From Chara braunii (taxonomy: Eukaryota > Streptophyta > Charophyceae > Charales > Characeae), in assembly GCA_003427395.1 (NCBI GenBank), contig BFEA01000033.1:188964-238056 (forward strand): a DNA stretch of 49,093 nt. The letters run 5' to 3'. This document shows, in pieces, positions 21,857-34,000 of the stretch. The first letter of the stretch is position 1. Each line of letters begins with the position of its first letter. The notes beneath the pieces were generated by a model that did no database searches, was not told the origin of the DNA, and worked only from the letters and a program-made list of their open reading frames with translations. The position numbers were made by a program, and so were the translations under genes.

Positions 21857-24800
21857 AGACATCATCAGCACACTCTACAGATGGAGAGCCTGGACATGTA
21901 AGTACAAATCCTTCTCTGGATTCTGATCCCACTCAGCAAACCTCTCTTGAAACCCCATCTGATGCTGATTCCAAGGCTGAGAAGATACACATCCTATACA
22001 AGGAGCCTTGGGTAGAGTCGGAAGAAATTGACTTCCATGCTCTGTTGACGCGCTCGACTCATATGAAGCAGGAATGCGCGCAAGGGAGGACGAAGTTGAT
22101 CTTCTTCAAACTCTACATTAATGGTCGTTACATCCGTGCGTTGGCTGATTATGGTGCAACCGCCAACTACTTCTCACCGCACGGCATTCGTAAGGCACGC
22201 TTGGGGATGAAGCAAGTGACCTTGCAGAATCCTTGTCGGACCCAAGTGGGCAACCAAGAGGTTGTCACATCTACGCACGCAGTCAAAGGTGTGCGCACTA
22301 CCTTTGACGCTGACCGCACGATCACGCATGAGTTGAACTTCTATGTCCTTGATCACTGCCCCTTCAACGCGATTATTGGCTTGGGCTGGTTGCAGGCCCA
22401 ATGTGAAAGAACCACGTGGAAGGACTCACAATTCATGGTCAAAGATGCCATGGGAATCGAGCGTCCAGTCCTTTTGGATGAGCCGCGCGAGTCCCAAGTA
22501 ACTTTTCTCAATGCAATGCAATTCTGCAAAAAGTGGCGCAGGCGCAAAGTTGATGAGCAAATGTATATAGCCTTTGTTAGGCCTGCTCATGTGCCTTCTA
22601 TTTTTGCTGTATATAATGATTATACTTTGCATGCTGTTTCTACTTCTGATGCAACTACTTCTACCTCTACTAAATCCAACTCTAGTCCAAATGACTCTAT
22701 TTCTAATCCGGTTGTGTTGGCTGCACCTATGATATCCGATATGCTTGCTCCTGAGAGTGATGATCCCCCTCCGGAAGTTCCGCTGGAAATTCGCAACCTT
22801 CTCAACCGATTTCCTGAAGTCTTGGCCAAACCGCATGGAGTTCCCATGCGTCCGGTCTGACACAAGATCGAGTTGATTGAAGGTAGCACTCCTCCAAAAG
22901 GTTTTGTCTATCGGATGGGCTCAGGCGAATTGGAGGAGTTGCGAAGGCAGATTGATGATATGATTGGGAAGGGATGGATCAAACCGAGTGAGTCTGAGTT
23001 TGGTGCACTGGTTCCGTTTGTCCCCAAGAAAGGAGGCAAATTGCGGATGTGTATTGATTACCACGGATTGAATCGAATAACAAGAAAGAATGCATATCCT
23101 TTGCCACGTATCGATGATTTGCTTGATGTTGCAGGTGGATGCAAGGTCTTCAGCAAGATCGATCTCAAGTCTGGCTACCACCAGATTGAAGTCGATCCTG
23201 CCGACCAGCATAAAACTGCATTCAAAACTCGCGATGGGCTGTACGAGTTTACAGTCATGCCCTTCGGTCTCACAAATGCGCCAGCCACCTTTCAAAGTCT
23301 CATGGATAAGGTATTTCACAATCAGATCAACCGATTTGTTGTTGTATATCTGGATGACATACTAATCTTCAGCAAGTCGATGGAGGAGCACATGAGATAC
23401 CTTGAGGAAGTGATGCAGATCCTCAAGGACGCGCAACTCCATCTCAACTTGGAGAAATCTGAGTTTGGGAGGGACAACGTCATCTACCTTGGACATCGGT
23501 TGTCTGCTGCAGGCCTAGAGCCCGAGGCAACCAAAGTTGAGGTCATCCAAAAATGGCCTCAACCGGCGAATGTCCGCGAATTGCGTTCTTTTCTTGGTCT
23601 TGCATCATACTACCGTAAGTTTGTGCCTAAATTTTCTATCATACCCGTTCGCTGTCTAGATTGACCAGTAAGAATGTGTCCTACACATGGAATGAAGAAT
23701 GCACGACAGCCTTTGAAGCATTGAAAGAGGCTTTGGTGAGTCATCCGGTGCTCCGCATTGCAAATCCCAAGCTTGCATTTGTGGTAACTACGGATGCGAG
23801 TTTGTATGGGATTGGTGCAGTGCTGCAACAAGATGACGGCGACGGCTTACGTCCGCTAGAATTTTACAGCAAACGTATGCCCAGTCACAAGGTAGCTGCC
23901 TCCACTTACATGCGAGAGCTNTANGCNNTNAGGNAAGCACTAGACCATTGGAAGCATTATCTGTTGGGTTGCCATTTCAAAGTGTTCTCGGATCACGAGA
24001 CCTTGAAATTGATTCAGACACAGAACAATCCCTCAACTACACTGACCCGCTGGCTGCATGAGATTGCTGTGTATGATTTCGAACTTAGACACAATAAGGG
24101 TTGTTACAATCGTGTTGCGGATGCTTTGTCTCGCCACCCTGAGTACATGACTTGCCTTGTGGGTTCCTATGACCTGCGTAAAAATTTGAAGGAGGAACTC
24201 ATCGAGCATATTGCCAAGGATCCGGAACTCAGTCCCATCCTTGAGCAAATTCGGGCTGACCCTAGCAGTCAGCCTGATTTCCATGAGTGTAAGGGCCTTC
24301 TCTTCCGACGCTACGGGAAGCATGACCGATTGTGTGTGCCCAACCATGAGTCGATCATGACCCACTTCTTGGATTTGGCTCACGGCCGGAGTGGACACTT
24401 CGGTGTTGAGAAGACATACGAGAATCTGTTGGAAAAGTTTGTGTGGCCTGGAATGAAAAGAATGGCACAAAGGTTTGTGGTTAAGTTTGAAGTTTGTCAA
24501 TGCATCAAACCGTCTCGGCAGAAGCCCTATGGGCTGCCGCACCCTCTTCCTATCCCTGATGGCTCGGGTTAGTCTGTTTCCATTGACTTCACAGACATGG
24601 GGAAGAAGAGCAGAAACGGTTATTCACAAGTAATGGTGATCGTTGATCGTTTCTCGAAATTTCTGAACTTGATCCCCTTGCCACCTCACGCCCCAACTGA
24701 CCTTGTGATCAATGAGTTTAACAAGAGATACATTCTGCATTATGGCCCCCCGAAGACTCTTGTGAGTGATCGGGATACCAGGTTCATAAGTGCAGATTGA

Positions 24801-25742
24801 AAAGATTTCACCTCCCAGACCTACGACATGAAACTCAAGATGACGTCTGGTCGACATCCCGAAGCCAATGGACTGGCCGAGGAGATCAATCAGACCGTGA
24901 TCTAACTTCTCAGGGCTTTAATTGTACCTGATCAGAACTCTTGGGATGAGGAGTTGCCGATTGTGCAGGGGTTGTACAACAACTCCATCCACTCCTCCAC
25001 CAGGATGACACCTAACCGGCTGCATCTTGGATGGAAAATCCGCAATCCTCTATCTTATTTGTTCCCTGAACAGCCACCTGGCCTAACACCTAGCCAGCCA
25101 GGCTACAGCGCTAAGTTTGGTCGCCTGCTCAAAGTTGTTGTCGCAACTATGGAAAGGCGACGCAGTGCCATGATTAAACATGCTAACAAAAAGCGTCAGC
25201 GTGCACCTTTCACAGTGGGAAGTTATGTCTCGGTCAAAATGTCTGAGTTTTCTAAAGAAGAAGGTGTATCACGAAAGCTTCTTCCTCAATACTATGGTCC
25301 GTGGAAGGTGTTGAACCAGGTAGGGAGTGATTCCTTTGGCCCTTCGTATACGATCGATGTGCTTGCTCATCTGCGCACATATCCAGTCTTTCACGCATCG
25401 AAGTTGTTTCCGTATGAATCACCCGAAACTTTCAAGTATCGAGAATCGATGATTCCTCGCGCAATCAATGGCGGTCACGAGATTGATAGGATTGTCGAGC
25501 ACAGTGGGAAGGGAAGAAACAAACAGTACAAAGTCCATTTTTTGTACCACCCGTTGGATGATTTCTACTGGATTGCTAAGAAGGACTTACTGCAGAGTGC
25601 ACCGCGCGTCGTTAACGCCTACGAACGATTGATAAGTTCTGAACAGCAACCAAAATTCACTGCTACCCTGACTCCTACGGAACACACCCGATCTATCTTT
25701 GCTATCTACGCCTACGATGCATTGTGCAAGGACTCTGATTGA
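21838..25742 (+). pseudogene. pol: pol of element D: PR-RT-RNase H-integrase-chromodomain
   Basis: Entered by -1 frameshift from gag. Retropepsin at about 22090-22400 has DYG in place of the catalytic DSG (ADYGATANYF) and keeps a downstream IIGLGWL block. After an in-frame TGA (22858), RT spans about 22900-23660, with [33 protein letters not shown] and YLDD at 23347-23358. A frameshift near 23650 leads to RNase H (about 23780-24140; TTDAS, MREL, FSDHETL, NRVADALSR), with five Ns at 23922-23934. Integrase follows: His-His present but the first zinc-finger Cys is Phe (KFEVCQC), then catalytic IDF, SDRDTRF and AEEINQ. It is interrupted by stops at 24570, 24798 and 24903. The GPY/F-like end and a chromodomain (25467-25625) close the frame. 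Confidence 0.9.
25467..25625 (+). other. Chromodomain at the integrase C-terminus, element D
   Basis: About 50 residues from HEIDRIVEH through KQYKVHFLYHP and FYWIAKKDL to VVNAYERL. The pattern (beta strand, aromatic cage-like Tyr/Phe/Trp positions, terminal helix) is that of retroelement chromodomains, which direct integration towards particular chromatin marks. It is unbroken while the upstream integrase core has stops. Confidence 0.8.
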
Positions 25743-25770
25743 GTTACTCGCTCGAAGGGACCTTGCTCTT

Positions 25771-25783
25771 GAGGGGGGGGTAG
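25771..25783 (+). other. Polypurine tract, element D
   Basis: GAGGGGGGGGTAG lies directly before the LTR start at 25784 and 28 bases after the pol stop. This is the usual site of plus-strand DNA priming. Confidence 0.85.
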
Positions 25784-27158
25784 TGTAATGACCCGTCAAA
25801 ACACAGACTGAGAACACTGCTGATTTCTGAAGTTTTGCCGATGGAATGGATGCCTTGCTGAGATTCCGGCATTCTGCTGTGTTTTCTAAGTTTGTCTGTG
25901 TGTGCGTGCTTGTGACCTGCGTGCCTGTCTGAATGCTTGTCGGTATGAGTGTGTGTGTGACCCGCAAGGGTACTTGCTTGTTTGGCAGGCCGTAGGGCCG
26001 GTACTTACCTGTGGCCGTGGCATCGAGGATTGTCGCAGGGAAAAACACTCAAGTGGCGAAGCTAGCGGCCCCGCGGCCCTTGGGGTAGCGGAAAAACACT
26101 CAAGTGGGCCGGTAGGCCGATACTGCACCCTACCGCAGTTGGCGTGAGGGGGTACTGGAGGCCGAGCAGAAAAAGACAAAGTTGGCATTTTTAGAGTCCA
26201 ATAGCGGTAGGGTAGGTCTAGGCCGGTACCAGTCCAACCAGTCTGAGTCTAGAGCCTGTACGGGTAGTATCAGGGTCTGCAATGATGTTTCCCTCCGAAA
26301 CGGAGGACGTACCGGTTGCTTGGAGAGGCCGAGCGGCCTGGAAGTCACCGCCTAGGAGGCAAGTAGGCCGCTATATCAAGAGGCCGGGCGGAGAGCCCAG
26401 CCTCATTCTTCAGTGTGCAAGTTTGGCGACACGCTGCTGNAGCGCTGGCTGGAGTGGCGCTGGGTACTACAGCGCTGCTAGGAGGAAGAAGCCGGGGGCT
26501 TCCACCTTGGCTATGGTGGAGCTCTACCGGTAGGAGGAGGAGGGAGAAGGGGACCAAGGAGGAGAGTGGCGAGGCACTTACCTGGCTATGGTAGACACCA
26601 TCTTCATCTCCTTGCTAGGCGCTGCATCAGGAAGGCCCCCGTTGGGGTAGTGTTGCATCAAGGAAACTCGGGACAGAGTCAGGCATGGTGGCTGAGTGGG
26701 CAGCGGCATAGCTGCATGGGGATGACCTTGAAGTGGGGCAGCGACACAACTGCTTTGGGTTGTCCTTTGGACGGGAGGCTGAAGCCTCAGTAGTCCGCCA
26801 TAGCCTCGGCCTGTATGTAGAGGAAGAAGAAGGGTGGCCATGGCTATGGTGGACCTCATGTTGTGCCTGCAGTAGAAGTGGGATTCGGACATTGATTCTG
26901 GTTCAGTCATTCAACATTATTATTGTTATTTCTTGTTTGAATAAGAGGGGAGGAGATAAGGGGGAAGGGATTGGTTGGCGAAGAAGAAGAGCCTTGACAT
27001 TGGTCTATGCTGGAGTACACCATCATCTTTTTCCTTCTCACTTCTTCTTCTTCTTCTTTCCCTCTCTTTCCTCTCAAGTTCATTCTTTTTTTTTTGCAAT
27101 TGGATGGCATTGTACTTTCAGATGAATGTATACTTCGAAATTGGCCAGGATCGTAACA
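25784..27158 (+). repeat. 3' LTR of element D (about 1.4 kb)
   Basis: Starts TGTAATGACC and is homologous to the LTR of A (1037-2092) and to the reversed copy 47016-47860. The likely end is ...GATCGTAACA at 27158, giving TG...CA, but the last 250 bases match no other copy, so this end is tentative. Internal features are the repeated AAAAACACTCAAGT motif and a short CCTCCG-AAA-CGGAGG hairpin (26292-26306), also seen in the 47-kb copy. A (GATT)n tract follows directly. Confidence 0.8.
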
Positions 27159-27221
27159 GATTGATTGATTGATTGATTGGTCATTGATTGACTGACTGAT
27201 TGATTGATTGATTGATTAGGT
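27159..27221. repeat. (GATT)n tract
   Basis: GATTGATTGATT units with a few GACT variants, immediately after the tentative LTR end. A similar tract flanks the related LTR copy at 47861-47884. Confidence 0.9.
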
Positions 27222-28110
27222 TATAGTACCGTCATACGAATTAGTCCCCAAAATTACGAATTTTGACGTAACTGCCGAGAATCGAATTTTTTTTCCCCGT
27301 TCTTTCGGATTTTCCTTCTTTAGCGCACATTTGTTGGTTGAAAACTCACAACTTCCGAAATAGCGCAGCATTTGAAATTGTCGATTGTCGTTTTTTTTTT
27401 TTAATTGCGCAATTTCGTGTTGAAGATAATCCGAAATATTTTTTTCTCTGTCGAAATATTGCGTAGATCCGTTGATTTGTCTGAATTACCCAAGTAGCTG
27501 AAGTTCGATTTTTGTTTTTCCGAAAATTTTGATTTTTTTTTTTTCTCAGTTACTTCAAAATTTTCTCGTTAATTGAACTTAATTCGGTTCTTTTTTGTTT
27601 TTTTCGGATTCACGCACCCAAGTAATAGCGGAAATTACGAATTACATTTTCTTTTCACTATTTTCCGTTATTTTGAGGATTTCGAAAATTTTCTTTGAAT
27701 CTATTTGCGTTGATTTTTTTATTTCAACAATTTCATGCATTTTTTAACGGTAACGGAAAGTTCGAAATTCCTTGTTTTCCGTTGTTCTGAGATTTTGAAA
27801 TTATTTTTACGGAAAACCTCTCTTTGCAGTTCATTATTTTCACTGTGCACACTCTCATCTGATGAATTCCAATTTTTTTCATTTTTCGGAATTCCCATAA
27901 CTTGCGGAAAACTTTTCTCTTCTTTTGTAGTTCCATTAATTAATTATTCATTATTATTATTGTTTATCATTTGCAGTCTGAAAATTCGAGGTTTTTTTAT
28001 TATTATTAATTATTTCGAATTTGAGGGGGAATTGGGAGTTCTACTGAACTTGCAAAGTCGAAAATTTTCATTAATTATTAATTTCTCGATTTTTTTTGCA
28101 AAGTTCAAGC
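27222..28110. other. AT-rich block, no gene
   Basis: A strongly T-rich stretch, unlike the GC-balanced retroelement DNA around it, with abrupt borders. It contains many TTTTT runs and recurring words such as CGAAAATTTT, TTCGGATT and GAATTTCG on both strands. The 133-codon open frame at 27735-28136 is Phe/Leu/Ser-rich, as expected from T-rich DNA, and has no convincing domain. Origin unknown. Confidence 0.6.
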
Positions 28111-28167
28111 TTTTGCGAGGCGCAAGGCCTCGGTAAGCCCTACTGGGCCGTGTTTGCAACAATGATG

Positions 28168-28622
28168 GCTGCCCTAAGTGAAGGCAGGCCCGACCAAGGC
28201 CCATAGGCCTAGTTTTGGCTACCACACAACTGGGGAAAATTCAGGCAGTTGCGCAGCGCCAGTTGGTTGAGAGCGTCCAGGCCCTGGCCGCCTTTTTCGT
28301 ATGTAACTAAGGCAGGCCCTGGGCCAGATACGCAACATGGACCGAACACACGCTGTAGGCAGTTGGACACGGGCAACCACCACAGGCCCTGGGCCTGCCC
28401 TAAGTGAAGGCAGGCCCAACCAAGGCCAGAGGCCTAGTTTTGGCTACCACGCAACTGGGGAAAATTCAGGCAGTTGCGCAGCGCCAGTTGGTTGAGAGCG
28501 TCCAGGCCCTGACTGCCTTTTTTGTACGTAACTAAGGCAGGCCCTGGGCCAGATACGGAACATGGACCGAACACAAGATGTAGGCAGTTGGACACGGGCA
28601 ACCACCACAGGCCCTGGGCCTG
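28168..28622. repeat. 226-bp tandem duplication
   Basis: GCCCTAAGTGAAGGCAGGCC occurs at 28171 and 28397 (offset 226). The whole unit repeats with few changes, ending ACAGGCCCTGGGCCTG each time. It is rich in CAGGCCCTGG words. Short open frames on the - strand are repeated with it and look non-coding. Confidence 0.92.
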
Positions 28623-29553
28623 ATTCGTTCAGACTGGGGCTAAGGCTCTCAGGGTCTACCGGAAGCTTCTGGGCAGGGACCCAGCACAGCCAGGTCGCAT
28701 GCAGCAGGCAGGTGACTTCCATTTAGGAAAGTGCCTGCCCACGCATTTGGGATTCGGGCACTGGCTGTATGCTGCTCTATTTGCTGGCCAGCGCCCACGC
28801 GCTCACGGGCGAGCAGGAAGAGCAGGCAGCCATAGCCGAGCTGCACTGCGCTATGCTGGATGGGGCGCATGGTGGTCCTTGGGTGCATGTGGCATCTGTG
28901 AGTGGGGGATCGAGGTTGTGAGTGATGCGAGAGACATACCTGGCGAACGACATTGGCCGAGATCTGCTCGTACTTCGGGGAGCTGTTGACGTCAGCAACG
29001 GCATTGTAGATAGGCTAGATAGGATCTGCCATTCGTAGTCTGGGCGCTGAGCGCCAGATAGGAACTCGACATTGGTTCTTTGTTGATGATGATGAGACTA
29101 TTCCAACATTGTCAGTTGTGAGCTTTTGCTGTGCTCTTATTTGGTGGAACTCGAGTTGCAATTCTGCTTTTGGTTCGAGGTCACGACTATCTGGTTTCAT
29201 GTGTATGATGCTGCTTGGTTTCTGGAATTCGCAATCGCTCATTTCCTTGCACTTTTCTCTTTTTGATTAGTGGCTCCTTATCTGGGCGATCAATCCCACC
29301 CACCCCCACCTATGCTGTTGCACCCTCCTTTCTTCCCTTCTCATCTATCTTCGGGTACTCCCTACTGCGGCATTGGTGAGTTGCCACGTCAGCAGGCCAC
29401 ATCAACGGGCTACGTCAGCAGTGGCATGTCAGCAACACGTCAGCCGACAGTCGTGCCATGTCAGCAGCCGAACAACACCACGTCAACAGCAGAGAGTGGC
29501 ACATTAGCAGTCACCCAGCCTGGTCTATGCTCACGTGCTCTCAAATAGCCATC
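28623..29553 (+). other. Probable leader of element C, with CACGTCA cluster
   Basis: Non-coding sequence upstream of C gag. No PBS or 5' LTR is visible, so the element is 5'-truncated or rearranged. From 29376 to 29510 there are about seven copies of CCACGTCA, CATGTCAGCA or related words, the reverse complement of the TGACGTGG words in the element A leader. Confidence 0.5.
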
Positions 29554-31039
29554 ATGGACCAGAAGCCAGGGGAAATGGTCGAGGCCTATCAGGCCCGGAT
29601 GCTGGTTTTGATTACCGAAGCTAAGCAACGGTCGGATGAGGTAGAGAAGAAGAAGGTGGAGGATGCGGAGAAAGCACGTCTGCTGGCGGCGGAACAACAT
29701 CGCCAGCACGACGAGGCAGCAGCAAAGGCTGCTGATGAAAAACGCAACATGCGACGCGAAAGGTATTCGGGGAGGAGAGAGCCTTACTCACTATGGCAGC
29801 GGAATGGCAGACCGAGGCCGAGGGTGGCGCATTCAGCAACAGCGGACTCAAGATATCGCTGTTGCTCTCCCACCTCACAGACCTCCTGGCGACGTGCATT
29901 GCACAACAGGAGGACATCCATTCCCTCGACAACGATGTCAAGCAAGTCAACAGTTGCCTAAAGCAGTTGGAGCAACGACCCCTCGCTGCCCCCGTCGCCA
30001 GCTCCTCCAACATTGCCGATCGCCTCGACGCCTTGGATATCAACGTCGGAATGCTCACGGACGGCGCACGAGCACAGCAAGCGGCTACTCAACAACTCGA
30101 GCAGTGGATCTGCGCTGCCGCTGCTGGCCCTAGCACGTCAACACGCGAGTCTATTCCGAAGTTCGAGGGCCAAGAAGTCTTCCGCAACGCCACGAAGACG
30201 GACCCAATTCCATGGTTCCGCCAGTTCAAAAGCAAGCTTGACATCCACCAGACCAACGCACACAAGCGACACGCACACTTGTACTCTCGATCGGGGGGCG
30301 CATGCCAAGCTTGGTTGGACAACATTCTGTCCACGTATGGGGTAGCAGTCTTCGAACTACAAGCTCAGCTAGGAGGATTTGAAGGCGGTGTGGCTCAAGC
30401 GGTTCCAAATAGAGCCGTCGGAACTCTAAGCAATGGACAAGTTGCTGAAGTTCCACCAGAACACCTTGTCGAGCGGAGATTGGATTGTCGAGTTCCAACG
30501 CTTGGCGTCAACGCCAGACGTACCAATGGGCTTTATGGCTATCAAACACTACTTCATCTCAAGGTCATGTCCGGCGTTACACAATTCATTGACTCAAGCC
30601 GCAGAGACTCTCACTGCAACTGCGGAGCTCTTTGAAAAGGCCACGCAGATCATCATCATGAACACGAAGGCCAAGAACCTTCACGTTCGCCTACGGCAGG
30701 CCCGAGCAGAGAACAGCATTGACCGAAAGTGGTCGTGGTCGTGGCGACAACGCCGATCGATCCCTTAAGGCCACGTCTGCCAATGAGGGGGACAGACTCG
30801 CAGCCGCCCGAGATGGTGGCCGCCCCGGCAAAGGCCGCGGACGCGGCAAATCGAAGACCAACATCACGTTAAACCCCGGGCCCGGTGCAACAGCTCAAGA
30901 CCCATGGACCCACTATGGCCACCTGGAGAGCGCATACAAGATACGCACGAGATTCCGGTACTGTTTGTGGTGCAATAGTGACCTCCACAAAACAGTGGGT
31001 TGTCCTTTGAAAGCTAAGGGCAAACAATTGGGAAAGTAA
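29554..31039 (+). pseudogene. gag: gag of element C (several frameshifts)
   Basis: The first segment (29554 to about 29775) starts MDQKPGEMVEAYQARM and becomes a Glu/Lys/Ala-rich coiled coil. The second (about 29790-30350) has a Gln/Leu coiled coil and the start of the gag core (IPKFEGQEVF, WFRQFKSKLD). After a shift and an in-frame stop near 30429, the core continues at 30433-30735 (LKFHQNTLSSGDWIVEFQRL). A last shift leads to an Arg/Gly-rich basic region and a CCHC knuckle at 30962-31003 (CLWC...LH...GC). The frame ends with TAA at 31037. Frameshifts lie near 29775, 30350 and 30735. Confidence 0.82.
31030..31036 (+). promoter_or_regulatory. Predicted -1 frameshift site GGGAAAG, element C
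   Basis: Reads G GGA AAG directly before the gag TAA in the gag frame, the phase needed for -1 slippage. The -1 frame is open from here to 31408. It corresponds in position to GGGAAAA of element D. A final G is a weaker slip base in eukaryotes, so efficiency is uncertain. Confidence 0.55.
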
Positions 31040-34000
31040 GCACCATCGAAAGTGAGTTGACGCCTTCAGAATCGGTTGCTACGCGTGCGACCGCGCTTCG
31101 TTCCAAGGCACATGTGGAAGTTGCTAGCCCTCCCATTTTATATTCTTGTGAGGACTATGCTGCCCGGCTCGTTCCTACGCTAGGTACTCATGCTCAAGGA
31201 CAAGACGCGTGTGCGGCACTTTCTTCGTCTGGAAGCGGTGACTTATCATCTTCAAGTGGTTCTTCACGGGATTCGGCGTGCAAGTGGACCCGCTCACGTC
31301 TGAGGATTTCCCATGGCTTCCTCTCCCGACCACGGGCCGCTTGTCAGGACCGCAATGCGCAACTCTTTGCGCTCATCTCCACACGTACTTATCCTTCTAT
31401 GCACCACTAACTTCGCCAACGGATGACGAAGCTGCGGTGGGGGACATCCTTGTGTATATTACAAAGGTGGCCCGCGAGTTTTGCATGCAGCGGTACGATG
31501 ACAACAACGCACCGCTCCTCTACGTGCTTATCCAAGTCGGGCAAGCGTCCTGTAGCGCTTTGCTGGATAGCGACGAGACTCGCAATTTCATGAGCCAAGC
31601 CTTTATGCAAAGGACTGGCCTCGGCGCACAAGTTCGGAGGAAGGCAAACCCGACGGCGATCAAGGCGCAACAACTTATCGACCGTTACATCGAGGCTGTA
31701 CCGGTATATTTCGCACCTCATGCATGCGAACCGGTGACGTTGGACATCTTGGACATGGGCTTCGATATTAGTTTGGGGATGCCTTGGCTTGCAAGTGCGG
31801 ATCACACGGTCAACTTCCATCAACGGACTCTTACCGTCTGCAATGCCTTCGGCGCCGAAGTGTTGTGTACCTTTCCTCTTCCGCACCCTTCGATTCGGTG
31901 CCAAGTTGTGACGGCCAAGTCGTTCCGGGCTACTTGTGCTTACGAGGAGTCCGACGAGATAGGCCTATGTTTCCTACGAACCGTCGCGGTAGCCGACTCT
32001 TCATCCACGGACTTGTCTTCATACCCCCCTGTGGTGCGGTTGCTTGACGAGTTCGTTGACATCTTTGAGTCACCTACCGGTGTGGTGCCGGACCGGCCGA
32101 TCTCCTACGAGATCATTCTTGAGCCCGGTGTCGTGCCGCCGAAAGGTTGCATCTATCGCATGAACGAGGAGGAGCTCACGGTCCTCCGCGCACAACTCGA
32201 CGACTTGTTGGACAAGGGCTGGATCTGCCCTAGTAGCTCACCGTATGGAGCGCCAATTCTCTTCGTACGGAAGAAGAACAAGGATCTACGATTGTGCATC
32301 GACTACTGCAAGCTCAACGCACAAACCGTCAAGAATGCGGGCCCACGTCCTTGTATTGACGATCTTCTTGAGCGATTTCCAAGTTGTATTTGAAATCGGG
32401 ATATCACCAGATTTCGATATGCCCAAATGATCGCTATAAATCTGCGTTCAAGACGTGGTACGGGCATTTTGAGTGGGTGGTTATGCCTTTTGGCCTCACC
32501 AATTCCCCGGCGGCCTTTCAACCGGGGATGACCAACGAGTTTCGTGCGATGTTGGACCAGTTCGTGCTAGACTACTTAGACGACATTCTCGTCTATAGTC
32601 GGACCTTGGAGGATCATCTTGAGCACCTTTGACACGTGTTGGAGACGCTCCCCCACGCCAAGTACAAGGCCAACCGCGATAAGTGCCAATTTGTCCGGCA
32701 AGTGCTAGAATATTGGGGCCATTTTGTCACACCGGAGGGCATCTGTCTGTTGTCGGACAAGATTCAAGCCATCCTAGAGTGGCCGAAGTTGTTGAACATC
32801 GCTGATGTCTGTTCGTTTCTTGGCCTTGCCGGCCACTACCAGCGTTTCGTCAAAGGTTAATCGAAGATCGAGGCCGACTTGACAAAGCTTCAATGCGAGA
32901 ATCGATCGTTCGACTTCGACGAGGATGCGCGGGGCTCATTTTTTACCCTCAAAATCACGTTACTATCCGCGGAGGTCTTGTGCATCTACGACCCGCTATT
33001 GTCGACACAAGTCACTACCGATGCGTCCAGCTATGGCATTGGTGCTGTCTTCGAGCAACATGATGGCGTGGACTGACACCCGATCGAGTATTTCAGCGAG
33101 AAGGTGCCCGTCGTGCACTCAATGGATGATGCACGAAAGAAGGAACTACTAGCCTTCGTCCACGCACTCAACCAGTGGCGGCACTTTCTCCTTGGTCGAA
33201 GTCAATTCCGATGCGTAACGGACAACAATCTGTTGGTCTTTTACAAGACCCACGACACGGTCAACAACACCATCGCCCATTGGATGACTTTCATCGACCA
33301 GTTCGACTTCTTTCCCGATCACATCGCGGGGAAGTCAAACCGTTTTGCGGATGCTCTTTCAAGGCGTCCGGATCATTGCACCGTAGTCTATTCGACCTTT
33401 GAGATTGATGACGACCTGCGCGACAGCTTCATCTGCGGCTATCAAGCCGACCCCGAATTTCGTGACAAGTACGCAAATTGTTCCTCCCCTAATCCGGCGC
33501 TATCGCACTACCTGTTCCAAGAGGGATACTTGCTTGTCCACACACGGGGGAAGGACCTTCTTTGCAAGCCAAGTGATCCCCACTTGCGTACGCGGCTTCT
33601 TGGCGAGTTTCACGATGCTTCCGCCATCGGACACTTTGGGGTCAATCAAACAATTGGCCGAGTTCGCGAGTGATTTTCATGGCCTTGCCTTCTCGGCTAC
33701 GTCACACGCTATTACGAGTCATGCGAGGTTTATCGACGCTGCAAATCTCGCAATCAACATTCGTATGGCGAGTTGCGACCATTACCGGTCCCCTTGCGCC
33801 GCAGGGAAGCGATTGCCATGGACATCACCGGGTCGTTCCCCAAGCACAAGACCAGTGTGGATGGGATTCTCAAGGTGGTTGACTGACTCACCAAGTTCGC
33901 CATGTTTCTGACTTGCCGCTACCATGCCAAGCCACCGGAGTTGACCGAGGTTCTTTACGCCTGTTGGATTCGTACCAAGGGTTACCCTTAGGAAATCGTC

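Larger units (their letters stand above)
20079..27158 (+). mobile_element. Element D: chromodomain Ty3/gypsy retrotransposon without 5' LTR
   Basis: Holds gag, a -1 frameshift site, protease, RT, RNase H, integrase with C-terminal chromodomain, a polypurine tract and a 3' LTR. The order PR-RT-RH-IN plus chromodomain is that of the chromovirus lineage of Ty3/gypsy (Metaviridae). The coding part has two frameshifts (gag, about 21155; pol, about 23650) and in-frame stops at 22858, 24570, 24798 and 24903. Decay is moderate. It is the best preserved of the three elements here. Confidence 0.9.

Noticed and set aside
27735-28136. 133-codon Phe-rich open frame, possible membrane protein
   Set aside because: Sits in T-rich DNA where Phe/Leu/Ser frames arise by chance; no start context or conserved features.
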